A DNA stretch of 64,000 bases. It comes from an uncultured Lachnospiraceae bacterium. GTDB lineage: Bacteria; Bacillota; Clostridia; Lachnospirales; Lachnospiraceae. The translations under genes were made by a program, and so were the position numbers. Below are positions 7,519 to 15,586 of the stretch, in pieces (the first letter of the stretch is position 1; each line of letters begins with the position of its first letter). The notes under the pieces are model-generated. The model searched no databases, was not told the origin of the DNA, and saw nothing but the letters and a program-made list of their open reading frames with translations. The stretch lies in assembly GCA_947053345.1 (NCBI GenBank), contig CAMRSM010000011.1, positions 47,703 to 111,702 on the forward strand, written 5' to 3'.

Positions 7519-9789
7519 ATGAATCATCCACATATTTTCGGTATCCGGCATCTCTCCCCTGCCGGGGCCTGGCATCTGAAAAATTTTCTGACCGAAAAAA
7601 ATCCGAAACTCGTGCTGGTGGAAGGCCCAAGCGATTTTGACGATGTGCTGCCGTGGTTCCCGGAAGAGGCGGTGCAGCCGCCCATCGCGGTGCTTGCCTA
7701 CACGAAGGACGCACCTGTGCGGACAATACTGTATCCGTTTGCGGAATATTCCCCGGAGTATCAGGCGATTTTGTGGTGCCATGAAAACAAGAAAAAATGC
7801 CGTTTTATCGACCTGCCTTCGGAAGTGTTTCTGGCACTCCCGGAGCATGCGCCGGGCGCTGCCTCTGCCGATTCCGGGGAGGAGGAGCGCATGAACGTCT
7901 ACCAGCTTTTGGATAAGCAGGCGGGCGAGGATGGGCATGAAACTTTCTGGGAGCGCACAATGGAGCAGACGGGCGACACGGAGGGCTACCATCGCGGGGC
8001 GGAGATTTTTGGAAGTGAACTGCGTGCGCTGGAGGGCGATCAGGGAACCGACCGTCCGGAAATTCTTGTGCGCGAGGCGTTTATGCGGCGGAAGATCAAT
8101 GAGGCTGTCGCGGAGGGGTTTGCGCCGGAGGATATTGTGGTGGTCACGGGCTCCTATCATGTAGCGGGGCTTTTGGACGAAAAGGCGGAGGCAATGACGG
8201 ACAAAGAACTTGCTTCGCTGCCGCGCCTTGAGGCGAGCCACACACTGATGCCGTATTCCTACTACCGGCTTTCAACGCGCGCGGGCTATGGGGCGGGGAA
8301 CAAGGCCCCGGCCTACTATGCCCTTTTGTGGGAGGCGATGGGGCGCGGCGATCTCTCCTACACCGCGCGCAATTATCTTGCCCGGATCGCAGGCTTCCAG
8401 AGGGCGCACGGCAACCCGGTCTCCTCGGCGCAGGTGATTGAGGCGGTGCAGCTTTCTGCAGCGCTTGCCAGGCTGCGCGGCGGAAGCGGGATCCCGGCGC
8501 TGCGCGATTTGCGGGATGCGGCTGTGACCTGCCTTGGCGGCGGCCGGTTTTCCGAGCTGACACTGGCAGCGGCGGATACGGAGATCGGTACGGTGATCGG
8601 CGCACTGCCGGACGGCGTGAGCCGCACAAGTATCCAGGAGGATTTTTACCGGAAATTAAAGGAATTAAAATTGGAAAAGTACCGGGGCGTAACGCAGCAG
8701 GAGCTTGCCCTTGACCTGCGCGAAAACCGCAAGGTTTCCACGCAGGCAGCGGCATTTTTGGATCTGCACCGCTCCTTTTTCCTGCACCGCCTGCGGGTGC
8801 TTGGTGTAAGTTTTGCCGTACCTGCCGCGGCAAGGCAGGACAACGCGACCTGGGCGGAGCTTTGGGGCGTGCGCTGGACTCCGGAGGCTGAGATTGAGCT
8901 GGTGGAGGCGGCGCTAAAAGGAGACACGGTCGCGCAGGCGGCATCGTTTTGTATGAAGGAGCGTGTGGAGCAGGCTCCGAACATGGGCGAGGCGGCAAAG
9001 GTGATCGAGGATGCCTTCGCCTGCGGCATGACAGAAGCCGCAGCTTATGCGACCGCCGCCCTGCAGGCGATGGCAGTGGACGCAGCATCCGTTACGGATC
9101 TGGCATCGGTTGCAAACAGCCTTTCCGTGATTTTGCAGTACGGGGATATCCGACAGCTTGATTCTGCGCCGCTTGTACCAATCTTACAGCAGATTTTCTT
9201 CCGTGCGTGCCTGATCCTGCCGGGGGAATGTGTCTGTGACGATGACGCGGCTAAGGCGATGGCGGCTGCGATGGAACAGTTAAACAGTGCGGCTCTGGCG
9301 CATGATTTTCTGGATGTCGCTTCGTGGAATGAGGCGCTGCGGGATGTGGCGGAGCGGGATGACTTGAACACAAAGCTTTCCGGCTACGCGATGGCAATCC
9401 GCTTGGAGCGCAGTCTCGCGGACGGGGAAGCCCTGCGTTTGGAGGTTGGCCGAAGGCTTTCGCGCGGTGTTCCGGCAGATCTCGGAGCGGGCTGGTTTGA
9501 GGGGCTCGCCATGAAAAACCGCTATGCGCTGATCGCAAGGCTGTCTTTGTGGGAGAGCCTGGACGAATACCTTGAGACGCTGGATGACGAGGAATTTAAG
9601 CGCGCCCTGATCTTCCTGCGCCGCGCGTTCGCGGATTTCACGGCGATGGAAAAGGATTCCATCGCGGAAAATCTCGGTGAAATCTGGGGGTATAACGGTC
9701 AGGAGGTCAGCGAGGTGTTAAATGCGGAACTTGGCGGGGCTCAGAAGGAACTGGTGGAAAGCCTGGACGAGTTTGATTTTGATTTTTAA
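7519..9789 (+). CDS. DUF5682-family protein (YehM-like)
   Basis: A 756-residue protein, close to the length I recall for E. coli YehM. The N-terminus has the family signature: FGIRHLSPAGAWHL at about residues 7-20, then LVLVEGPSDFDD at about 32-43. A later TGSYHVAGL (around residue 215) has a conserved-looking His. These motifs resemble the TraB/EreA-like fold, in which His and Glu residues form a putative metal-dependent active site, but no reaction is known for this family. The C-terminal half is helical. The start ATG follows GGGAGGA; a TTG four codons earlier is not used because it would overlap that site. In related cassettes it is always beside MoxR and VWA genes. Confidence 0.88.
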   Translation: MNHPHIFGIRHLSPAGAWHLKNFLTEKNPKLVLVEGPSDFDDVLPWFPEEAVQPPIAVLAYTKDAPVRTILYPFAEYSPEYQAILWCHENKKKCRFIDLPSEVFLALPEHAPGAASADSGEEERMNVYQLLDKQAGEDGHETFWERTMEQTGDTEGYHRGAEIFGSELRALEGDQGTDRPEILVREAFMRRKINEAVAEGFAPEDIVVVTGSYHVAGLLDEKAEAMTDKELASLPRLEASHTLMPYSYYRLSTRAGYGAGNKAPAYYALLWEAMGRGDLSYTARNYLARIAGFQRAHGNPVSSAQVIEAVQLSAALARLRGGSGIPALRDLRDAAVTCLGGGRFSELTLAAADTEIGTVIGALPDGVSRTSIQEDFYRKLKELKLEKYRGVTQQELALDLRENRKVSTQAAAFLDLHRSFFLHRLRVLGVSFAVPAAARQDNATWAELWGVRWTPEAEIELVEAALKGDTVAQAASFCMKERVEQAPNMGEAAKVIEDAFACGMTEAAAYATAALQAMAVDAASVTDLASVANSLSVILQYGDIRQLDSAPLVPILQQIFFRACLILPGECVCDDDAAKAMAAAMEQLNSAALAHDFLDVASWNEALRDVAERDDLNTKLSGYAMAIRLERSLADGEALRLEVGRRLSRGVPADLGAGWFEGLAMKNRYALIARLSLWESLDEYLETLDDEEFKRALIFLRRAFADFTAMEKDSIAENLGEIWGYNGQEVSEVLNAELGGAQKELVESLDEFDFDF

Positions 9790-9799
9790 ATGGGTGTTT

Positions 9800-10162
9800 T
9801 GAGAAGTTCTTTGGTATATCCGGAAACACTGTGTTTATTGTATTTGGCGGCGCGGGGTGTCTGGACAAAGAGATCGCGCACGGAAGGTCATGGTTCCGAC
9901 TGCGGCATACCGCGAAGAGGGCATTTCCTACCACTATGCGCCCGCCTCTGATTACATCGCCGTAAAAAATGCGGGCATAGTCGCGCGTTTTATGAAGGAA
10001 AACGGGATTCCCTATGTGGAAGGCAAAACGTGGACGACGGATTTATTTTACCGGGAAACCGTGAATAATTTCAAAAAGCACAAGGAGGGGGAAAGTAAAG
10101 GCACGCAGCACGATGCGGGACATTTTGACATTGCACTTGAGCTGGCGTGCTATGTTGTCTGA
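9800..10162 (+). pseudogene. Nucleoside phosphorylase pseudogene
   Basis: Two frames together encode a recognisable piece of a purine/uridine-type nucleoside phosphorylase. The first frame gives FIVFGGAGCLDKEIAHG (ending near 9890). After loss of about one base the second frame continues VMVPTAAYREEGISYHYAP and later IPYVEGKTWTTDLFYRET. The N-terminal half is absent. After KHKEGE the sequence jumps to HFDIALELACYVV, which looks like the family's C-terminus, so the segment with the usual catalytic Glu (VEMECAA) is missing. Truncation, frameshift and internal deletion make it non-functional. It lies between cassette genes and may mark an old insertion or rearrangement point. Confidence 0.75.
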
Positions 10163-10198
10163 CGGATTGTATGTGGTATCTATGAAATGGGGGAATCT

Positions 10199-10849
10199 AT
10201 GAAAACGGGAGTTCTGATATGCGGTTTAAATGGTGCCGGGAAAAGCACGCTCGGAAAAGCACTCGCGGCGAGACTGGGTTTTCATTTTATTGATAACGAG
10301 GATCTGTATTTTCCGAAAACAGACCCGGATTATATGTATGCTTCCGCGCGCTCCCGCGAGGAGGTGGAAGCGCTTCTCTGCAGCGAGATCAAAATGCATG
10401 AGAATTTCATTTTTGTTTCGGTAAAAGGCGATTATAAAATTGTGGAGGAGAGCTTGGCAGCAGGAAAAAACGGTAATGGGATGCCGGCAGATACCGGTGG
10501 GCGTTTACCGGCGGAGCCGACCGGTGCAGGCGTGCTTTCTTTGGCGGGATCCGGAAAGGCTGTGGATTCCGCGGGTGCGGTAAAATGGTATGTCGTATGG
10601 ATTGAGGTTCCGAGGGATATAAGACTTAAGCGGGTAAGAGATCGTTCGTTTGAGAAGTTTGGTGAGAGGATGCTTCCGGGCGGGGATTTACAGGAGCAGG
10701 AGGAAAGCTTTTTCCGTTTCGCTGAGGAGCGGGCGGAGGATACGGTTGAATCGTGGCTGCGGACGGTGGGCTGCCCGGTGATACAGGTGGACGGAACAAA
10801 GTCCGCAGAGGAAAATGTGGCTTTCCTTGCAAAGAGGGTTTTGGCGTAG
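10199..10849 (+). CDS. Small P-loop kinase-like protein
   Basis: A 216-residue protein opening with a Walker A motif (CGLNGAGKST, residues 8-17) and built like shikimate/adenylate-type kinases. The substrate-binding region follows (FIDNEDLYFP). A strand YVVWIEVP and the Arg-rich lid-like IRLKRVRDR come later. The start at 10199 is preferred to 10187 because GGGGGA lies just ahead of it. A Gly/Ala/Pro-rich stretch at about residues 86-120 interrupts the fold where such kinases are normally compact, and may be a disordered insertion. The substrate cannot be told. The gene is probably cargo and not part of the conserved cassette. Confidence 0.75.
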   Translation: MKTGVLICGLNGAGKSTLGKALAARLGFHFIDNEDLYFPKTDPDYMYASARSREEVEALLCSEIKMHENFIFVSVKGDYKIVEESLAAGKNGNGMPADTGGRLPAEPTGAGVLSLAGSGKAVDSAGAVKWYVVWIEVPRDIRLKRVRDRSFEKFGERMLPGGDLQEQEESFFRFAEERAEDTVESWLRTVGCPVIQVDGTKSAEENVAFLAKRVLA

Positions 10850-10878
10850 ATGGTTTTTGGGGTAGGAAGAGGGTTCAT

Positions 10879-11295
10879 ATGTCTGAATTGGAAAAATTTT
10901 TGCAAGAAATGAAACAAAAATATGGGGAAGAGGTCATTGTAAAAACCAACGCTGACAATCATATAAAATACGGGCACCTTCCCGCGCCATTAAAAGAATT
11001 TTATTCGGTTTACGAAAGCGCGGAATTTCCGTTTGGGCGGATTGATCCTTTGGAAACCGCAGGAAAGCGCTTGGCTGCCGAAGCACCTTTGTGTGGCGGG
11101 CAGTGGTTTTGCTTCGGGGCGGACAGATATTTTTCGTTTTGGCTCTGCAGTTACGAGGCGGATGGGGAAGGGCTTTGGATTACGCCCTGGGATCATGAGG
11201 CAGAGGAAGAAATCGAATGTGTATATAGGGATCTCGTTGAATTTTTACGGGATATGGAAGAAGAGTATGCGCAATACTTGGATGGAAATAAATGA
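10879..11295 (+). CDS. SMI1/KNR4 (SUKH)-family protein
   Basis: A 138-residue protein with the SUKH outline: LPAPLKEFYSVYESAEFPFG near residues 35-54, a WFCFGADRYFSFWL strand pair, and acidic C-terminal helices. SUKH proteins in bacteria are often immunity proteins against contact-dependent or secreted toxins, or have general protein-binding roles. No toxin gene is adjacent, so an orphan immunity or accessory role is an inference. The start follows AGGAAGAGGG. It lies 30 bases after the kinase gene and 72 bases before the VWA gene, so it could be transcribed with both. Confidence 0.72.
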   Translation: MSELEKFLQEMKQKYGEEVIVKTNADNHIKYGHLPAPLKEFYSVYESAEFPFGRIDPLETAGKRLAAEAPLCGGQWFCFGADRYFSFWLCSYEADGEGLWITPWDHEAEEEIECVYRDLVEFLRDMEEEYAQYLDGNK

Positions 11296-11367
11296 AAATC
11301 ATTATAACCGGATTTTCTGATGATTAAATCGTTTTGTAGCACAACAAGGTTTGTATGGAGGTTTGCT

Positions 11368-12579
11368 ATGGGTACGGAAACAAAAAAAGATATGGAGCAA
11401 TCCATGACAAGATGGCGGCTGATCTTAGGACAGGACAGCCAGGAACGTTTCGGGAGGATGGGTGCTTCGGGGCTTGGCGCGGATATGGATATGATGGATC
11501 AGGCGCTTGCTGCTATTTATAATCTGAATTCGCCGGGCAGTTTTAGCTCCCGCGGCAGCGCGGGAGCCGGGGGCGGCAGGGGGCCGTCCAACCCGCAGAT
11601 CACGAAATGGCTCGGCGACGTGAGAAGCCTTTTTGATCCCGACCTGGTCAAGATCATACAGGGAGACGCGATGACGCGCTGCGGCTTAAAGCAGCTGATC
11701 TTTGAGCCGGAGCTTTTGGAAAATCTTGAGCCGGATGTCAACCTTGCCTCCACAATCCTTCTCCTCAAGGATCAGATCCCGAAGCGTTCCAAGGAGAGTG
11801 TGCGCGCATTTATCAAAAAAATCGTTGAGGAGATCAACCGCCTGCTCGAACAGGATATCCGCCGCGCCGTGACCGCTGCCGTCAACAAGCGCAAGCATTC
11901 CCCGATTCCTTCGGCGGCAGCGCTCGATTATAAGACGACGATCTCCCGGAATTTAAAGCATTACAATCAGGAGCTTAAAACAATCGTGCCGGAGCATTTT
12001 TATTTTTTTGACCGCACGAGTACGACGGCCGCGAATAAATGGAATGTGATCCTTGATATCGACCAGAGCGGTTCGATGGGCGAGTCCGTCATTTATTCGT
12101 CGATCATCAGCTGCATCCTTGCCAGTATGTCGAGCATTTCCACGCGGATCGTGGCGTTTGACACGAATATTGTTGACCTGACGGAAAAAAGCGACGACCC
12201 GGTTGACCTGCTGTTTGGGTTCCAGCTCGGCGGCGGAACGAACATTGACCAGTCGGTCGCGTATTGTGAAAAGTTTATTGAAAACCCGAAAAAAACCCTG
12301 TTTTTCCTGATCACGGATCTTGAGGAGGGCGGAAACCGCGCCGCGCTGCTGCGCCGCCTTGGGGAATTAAAGGAGGCAGGTGTTACCGTCGTGTGCCTGC
12401 TTGCGCTCGCGGAGAGCGGAAGGCCGTACTATGACGCACAGATGGCGCAGAAGGTCGCAGGCCTTAAAATCCCATGCTTTGCCTGCAGCCCGCAAATGCT
12501 GCCGCAGCTGTTGGAGCGCGCCCTAAAGGGGCAGGATCTGGAGCAGTTTGTAAAGGAATTTGAGAAGACGAAGAAATAA
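11368..12579 (+). CDS. VWA-domain protein, partner of the MoxR ATPase (YehP-like)
   Basis: A 403-residue cytoplasmic protein without signal peptide. The C-terminal half is a von Willebrand A domain with a complete MIDAS site: DQSGS at residues 232-236, a Thr in LGGGTNID, and an Asp in FLITDLEEGG. The N-terminal 200 residues are helical with a Gly-rich loop at 57-74. MIDAS proteins bind a divalent metal and protein partners, and MoxR ATPases typically act with such a partner. The ATG at 11368 follows TGGAGG by six bases. The upstream in-frame start at 11320 has no such site. It closes the cassette. Confidence 0.88.
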   Translation: MGTETKKDMEQSMTRWRLILGQDSQERFGRMGASGLGADMDMMDQALAAIYNLNSPGSFSSRGSAGAGGGRGPSNPQITKWLGDVRSLFDPDLVKIIQGDAMTRCGLKQLIFEPELLENLEPDVNLASTILLLKDQIPKRSKESVRAFIKKIVEEINRLLEQDIRRAVTAAVNKRKHSPIPSAAALDYKTTISRNLKHYNQELKTIVPEHFYFFDRTSTTAANKWNVILDIDQSGSMGESVIYSSIISCILASMSSISTRIVAFDTNIVDLTEKSDDPVDLLFGFQLGGGTNIDQSVAYCEKFIENPKKTLFFLITDLEEGGNRAALLRRLGELKEAGVTVVCLLALAESGRPYYDAQMAQKVAGLKIPCFACSPQMLPQLLERALKGQDLEQFVKEFEKTKK

Positions 12580-12673
12580 CAAGGCGGTATGGTCGACCGC
12601 TTTCCCCGTCAAAGGTTCAAAAAAATGGATCGCAGAGGAAGCGGCGGGGATTCAAAACAGATGGAGGAATCGG

Positions 12674-12925
12674 ATGCCGTATCGGCGCGGGGAAGGGTTT
12701 GAGTATTTGCGGAAGTATCCCGGATTGAAAAAATGGATCAGGACTTGCATTTGCTGTGGCAGCACGGGATATGACCCGGATTTGCCGGAGAAATTGACAA
12801 GGAATTGGGGTCAGGGCGAATTTGCAACGCTGGCAGCTCAAAATATCAGAAAATATTTTGAGCCCCTGCGTGTCAATGAGCAGGGAATATGTGAAATATG
12901 CGAAAGATTAAATCATGCTTTTTGA
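12674..12925 (+). CDS. Small Cys-rich conserved protein
   Basis: An 83-residue protein. The start is fixed by GGAGG six bases ahead (12664-12668). Two Cys pairs, CICC near residue 24 and CEIC near residue 75, could form a zinc ribbon. I recall similar short proteins with the pattern CxxCGxxGYxP, then LRKYFxPLxVNExGxCExC, in Firmicutes, but no function is known. A longer frame beginning at 12560 overlaps the VWA gene and has no ribosome binding site. Confidence 0.6.
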   Translation: MPYRRGEGFEYLRKYPGLKKWIRTCICCGSTGYDPDLPEKLTRNWGQGEFATLAAQNIRKYFEPLRVNEQGICEICERLNHAF

Positions 12926-13009
12926 GGAGCTTAGGTTTTGCCATGCGTGAGGAAAAAAAGGAATCTGTTTGACATTTTTGCAAATGCTTAAGAAAGGAGT
13001 TTTACAAAA

Positions 13010-14578
13010 TTGAAAAAGGGTTGGGATTGTGCGAAGCAAATTACTTTTATGTTTGTTTTATGCCTGATGTTATGTGCTTGTCAGACAAGAGGCCAAGAGG
13101 GTGTGGGGGAAGCTGTGGCAGAACCGGAAAATGGGAGGGTTTCCGGTTTCTCGGAGGGGGAGAAAACGGAGGATGATTCTGGTTTTTCGGAGGGAGAAAA
13201 AGCAGAGGAAAATAAAGGTTTTGCGGGAAAAGGAGAGATGGGCGAAACGCCGGAGGAAATTCTTGCCGAGCTGTGCGTCGACGCTACCCACGATGCGTTT
13301 CTGGTAGAAACCGGGGGCAGGATGGGAACGGTTTTGGTGACAGGGGAAAAGCAGGAGGGCAGCACGGTCGGAAGCTTTTCCGTGTGGGATCCACGCAATA
13401 TGGAATCGCCGATCCAAACAATGGAGATCGCATTTGAATATGAAAGATTTGGGGAGCATCTGATCGTGGATGCCAATTTTGATGGCCTCGGAGATTTTGC
13501 ATATCTGGAAAATGTTTATGGAAACAGTGAATGCTGGGGCTTTTGGTTTTGGAATGAGGAAACGTGTCAGTTTGAGAATGCTTACATCGGGGGAACGGTG
13601 TTTAATCCGGTGTTTTTGGAAGACTGCAAAATGATCGCTTGTCTGTCGAAAGAAGATGGTAGCGGGATATTTTATTCCTGGGGGCAGGATGACAGACTTT
13701 CCATGAACCGCAGCATAGAAGTGACGGAAGAAAATGGTAAGGTTAAGCTGATGGCAACGGTCAAGCTGCAGGAGGTTCCGGTTGACGTATTTGAATGTCA
13801 GTATGCGAAGGATTCCGGGGAATGGGAGGAGCAATGGGAGCTCTGGTGTGATCCTGGTTATTATGGGAAGCCGGGCAGTATGAGTGAACGGCTTCATCGG
13901 CAAGGAATCCCGGAGGGAACGATTTCTGCTTTTGTTATCCGTACGGGGAGCGATGGGAGGGAAATGCTCGTTACCGCGCAGCCCTGCGGTGCGGATGATG
14001 TCATGGATACCACGGGGGCACAGTGCCGGTATGACGGTAAAGCGGTGCGGTTTTCTGTCTGGAACCCGGAGGATATGAGTGAGCCGCTCCAGACAGTGTG
14101 TAAATATGTGGAGGAATACCATTATCGGGAGGCGGGTTCGTACCAGCATGAAATGGTGGATGCAAATTTTGACGGTTATATGGATTTTGCGTGGCTGTGC
14201 CATTCGGGGAACCAGCCGACATTTTATTATCTCTGGGTCTGGGATGAGGAAGTGCAGAAATTTGTGGAGGAGCCTGCCTACAATGAGATTTCGATGCCTA
14301 TGGCGGATGCAGAAAAGAAAACGATCACCGGGCGGAGCCGAAGCAGTGCCGCGCAGGATGGGAGGACGACAATCCACAAATGGCTGGATGGGGAGCTGGT
14401 TTGTGTCCGGGAGATTGAAGTGTGGCAGGAGATTGATGCGGATGATTACACGATGACCGTAAAAGACCGGGTAGATGGGGGATTGGTGGAGGTCTACCGC
14501 GCAGAATTTCCGGAATCCCGGGAGTTTGGTGCAGAGCAGGGAAAATGGGAAAATCCGGATTATCATGGGGAGCCATAA
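13010..14578 (+). CDS. Lipoprotein with two XAC2610-like repeats
   Basis: A 522-residue lipoprotein starting at TTG, with AAAGGAG about 11 bases upstream. The signal peptide ends in the lipobox LMLCAC, so it is anchored outside the cell membrane. A Gly/Glu-rich linker with the repeated SGFSEGEK follows (residues ~43-70). Two related modules then carry VDANFDGLGDFAYL (near 150) and VDANFDGYMDFAWL (near 385), the Asp-rich calcium-like loop seen in XAC2610/FG-GAP-type beta-propeller proteins. Such proteins often bind ligands or inhibitors at the cell surface. Its role here is unknown. Confidence 0.75.
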   Translation: MKKGWDCAKQITFMFVLCLMLCACQTRGQEGVGEAVAEPENGRVSGFSEGEKTEDDSGFSEGEKAEENKGFAGKGEMGETPEEILAELCVDATHDAFLVETGGRMGTVLVTGEKQEGSTVGSFSVWDPRNMESPIQTMEIAFEYERFGEHLIVDANFDGLGDFAYLENVYGNSECWGFWFWNEETCQFENAYIGGTVFNPVFLEDCKMIACLSKEDGSGIFYSWGQDDRLSMNRSIEVTEENGKVKLMATVKLQEVPVDVFECQYAKDSGEWEEQWELWCDPGYYGKPGSMSERLHRQGIPEGTISAFVIRTGSDGREMLVTAQPCGADDVMDTTGAQCRYDGKAVRFSVWNPEDMSEPLQTVCKYVEEYHYREAGSYQHEMVDANFDGYMDFAWLCHSGNQPTFYYLWVWDEEVQKFVEEPAYNEISMPMADAEKKTITGRSRSSAAQDGRTTIHKWLDGELVCVREIEVWQEIDADDYTMTVKDRVDGGLVEVYRAEFPESREFGAEQGKWENPDYHGEP

Positions 14579-14608
14579 AAGTAGTTATACTGCTTTGGCG
14601 GTTATGCT

Positions 14609-14800
14609 GTGTCGTTCTGTGATTTCGGATGCCAAAAGATCGTACCGGATACAAATCTGGAAAATAAGAGGGCGAAGCAGGTTTATGGGGAATTGGGCTT
14701 CCGCAAAGCCTGCGGCTATCAAAATTCGGGGAGGAACCAGCCTGGCGGGCTGCAGTCGCCGCTTGATTATGAAATGTATCCGGGGGATTTTGTGAAGTAG
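14609..14800 (+). pseudogene. C-terminal remnant of a GNAT acetyltransferase
   Basis: A 63-codon open frame reads VPDTNLENKRAKQVYGELGF and ends LDYEMYPGDFVK, which is the pattern of the last strands and helix of a GNAT N-acetyltransferase. The acetyl-CoA-binding core is absent and no ribosome binding site is evident. It is probably a decayed gene end. Confidence 0.55.
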
Positions 14801-14815
14801 GAGCAGGTGTAAAGT

Positions 14816-14850
14816 AAGGTCAGTCTGTATTGGATGGACTGGCCTTTTTT
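14816..14850 (+). terminator. Rho-independent terminator
   Basis: AAGGTCAGTC (14816-14825) pairs with GGACTGGCCTT (14836-14846) with a G-T pair, followed by a T-run to 14850. It ends transcription ahead of the ECF sigma gene. Confidence 0.8.
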
Positions 14851-14962
14851 AATTTGTGCCATAATATTTTGTGACGTGCCCCATACCGTTCCGGTGTATT
14901 TATTATGAAGGGGATTTTTTGAAAGAGAAGCGTCATTTGGGTGAAAGGGGGAACGGGGAACG

Positions 14963-15586
14963 ATGGGCGGAGAAAAGCTTGCGGCTTTTGAAGGCGGTGC
15001 TGTGCCATGGAGTGGGAAAGGAAAGCTTGAGGATGAGGCGATCCTTGCGCTGTACTGGGAGCGCTCGGAGCAGGCGATTTCGGCGACGGAGGTAAAATAT
15101 GGGAAATATTGCACCTGCATCGCCCACAATATTTTAGACAATTCCGAGGATGCGAAGGAGTGCGTCAACGATACTTGGCTGCGCGCGTGGAACGCGATGC
15201 CGCCGGGGAGGCCGCAGCGGCTGGCGGCTTTTTTGGGGAAGATCACAAGGAATCTGGCAATCAACCGTCTGGAGAGGGAGCGGGCGAAAAAGAGGGGAGG
15301 GGGCGTGATGGAGGTGTTCGTGGAGGAGCTTGGGGAATGCCTCCCCGAGCGGCGTGCGGGGGTGGATCCGGCGGACGATTTTGTGCTCCGGGACGCGATC
15401 AACCGTTTTTTGGCGGTTCTGCCTGCGGAAAACAGGAAGCTTTTTGTCCGGCGTTACTGGTATTTCAGTTCCATCCGTGATATCGCGGTGGATTATGGCA
15501 TGGGGGAGAGTAAGGTGAAGATGGCGCTGCTGCGGATGCGCTCGGAACTTCGGCGCTTTTTGGAGAAGGAGGGGATTGAGGTATGA
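14963..15586 (+). CDS. ECF-type RNA polymerase sigma factor
   Basis: A 207-residue sigma-70-family factor. Region 2 is visible as YGKYCTCIAHNILDNSEDAKE plus CVNDTWLRAWNAMPP, and region 4 as the helix-turn-helix FSSIRDIAVDYGMGESKVKM. Region 3 is missing, as in ECF sigmas. The first ~20 residues precede the usual start of region 2. It directs RNA polymerase to a small regulon, probably under control of the membrane protein encoded next, whose ATG overlaps its stop (ATGA). Confidence 0.88.
   Translation: MGGEKLAAFEGGAVPWSGKGKLEDEAILALYWERSEQAISATEVKYGKYCTCIAHNILDNSEDAKECVNDTWLRAWNAMPPGRPQRLAAFLGKITRNLAINRLERERAKKRGGGVMEVFVEELGECLPERRAGVDPADDFVLRDAINRFLAVLPAENRKLFVRRYWYFSSIRDIAVDYGMGESKVKMALLRMRSELRRFLEKEGIEV

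Noticed and set aside
8144..9088. Minus-strand frame of 314 codons opposite the DUF5682 gene
   Set aside because: Pro/Arg/Ser-rich translation typical of an antisense shadow of GC-rich coding sequence.
12961..13009. Promoter at TTGACA (about 12969) before the lipoprotein gene
   Set aside because: No acceptable -10 box at 16-18 bases; the position would overlap the ribosome binding site.
13070..14566. Minus-strand frame of 498 codons opposite the XAC2610-like lipoprotein
   Set aside because: Shadow of a well-supported + strand lipoprotein with signal peptide; His/Arg/Ile-rich translation without domains.
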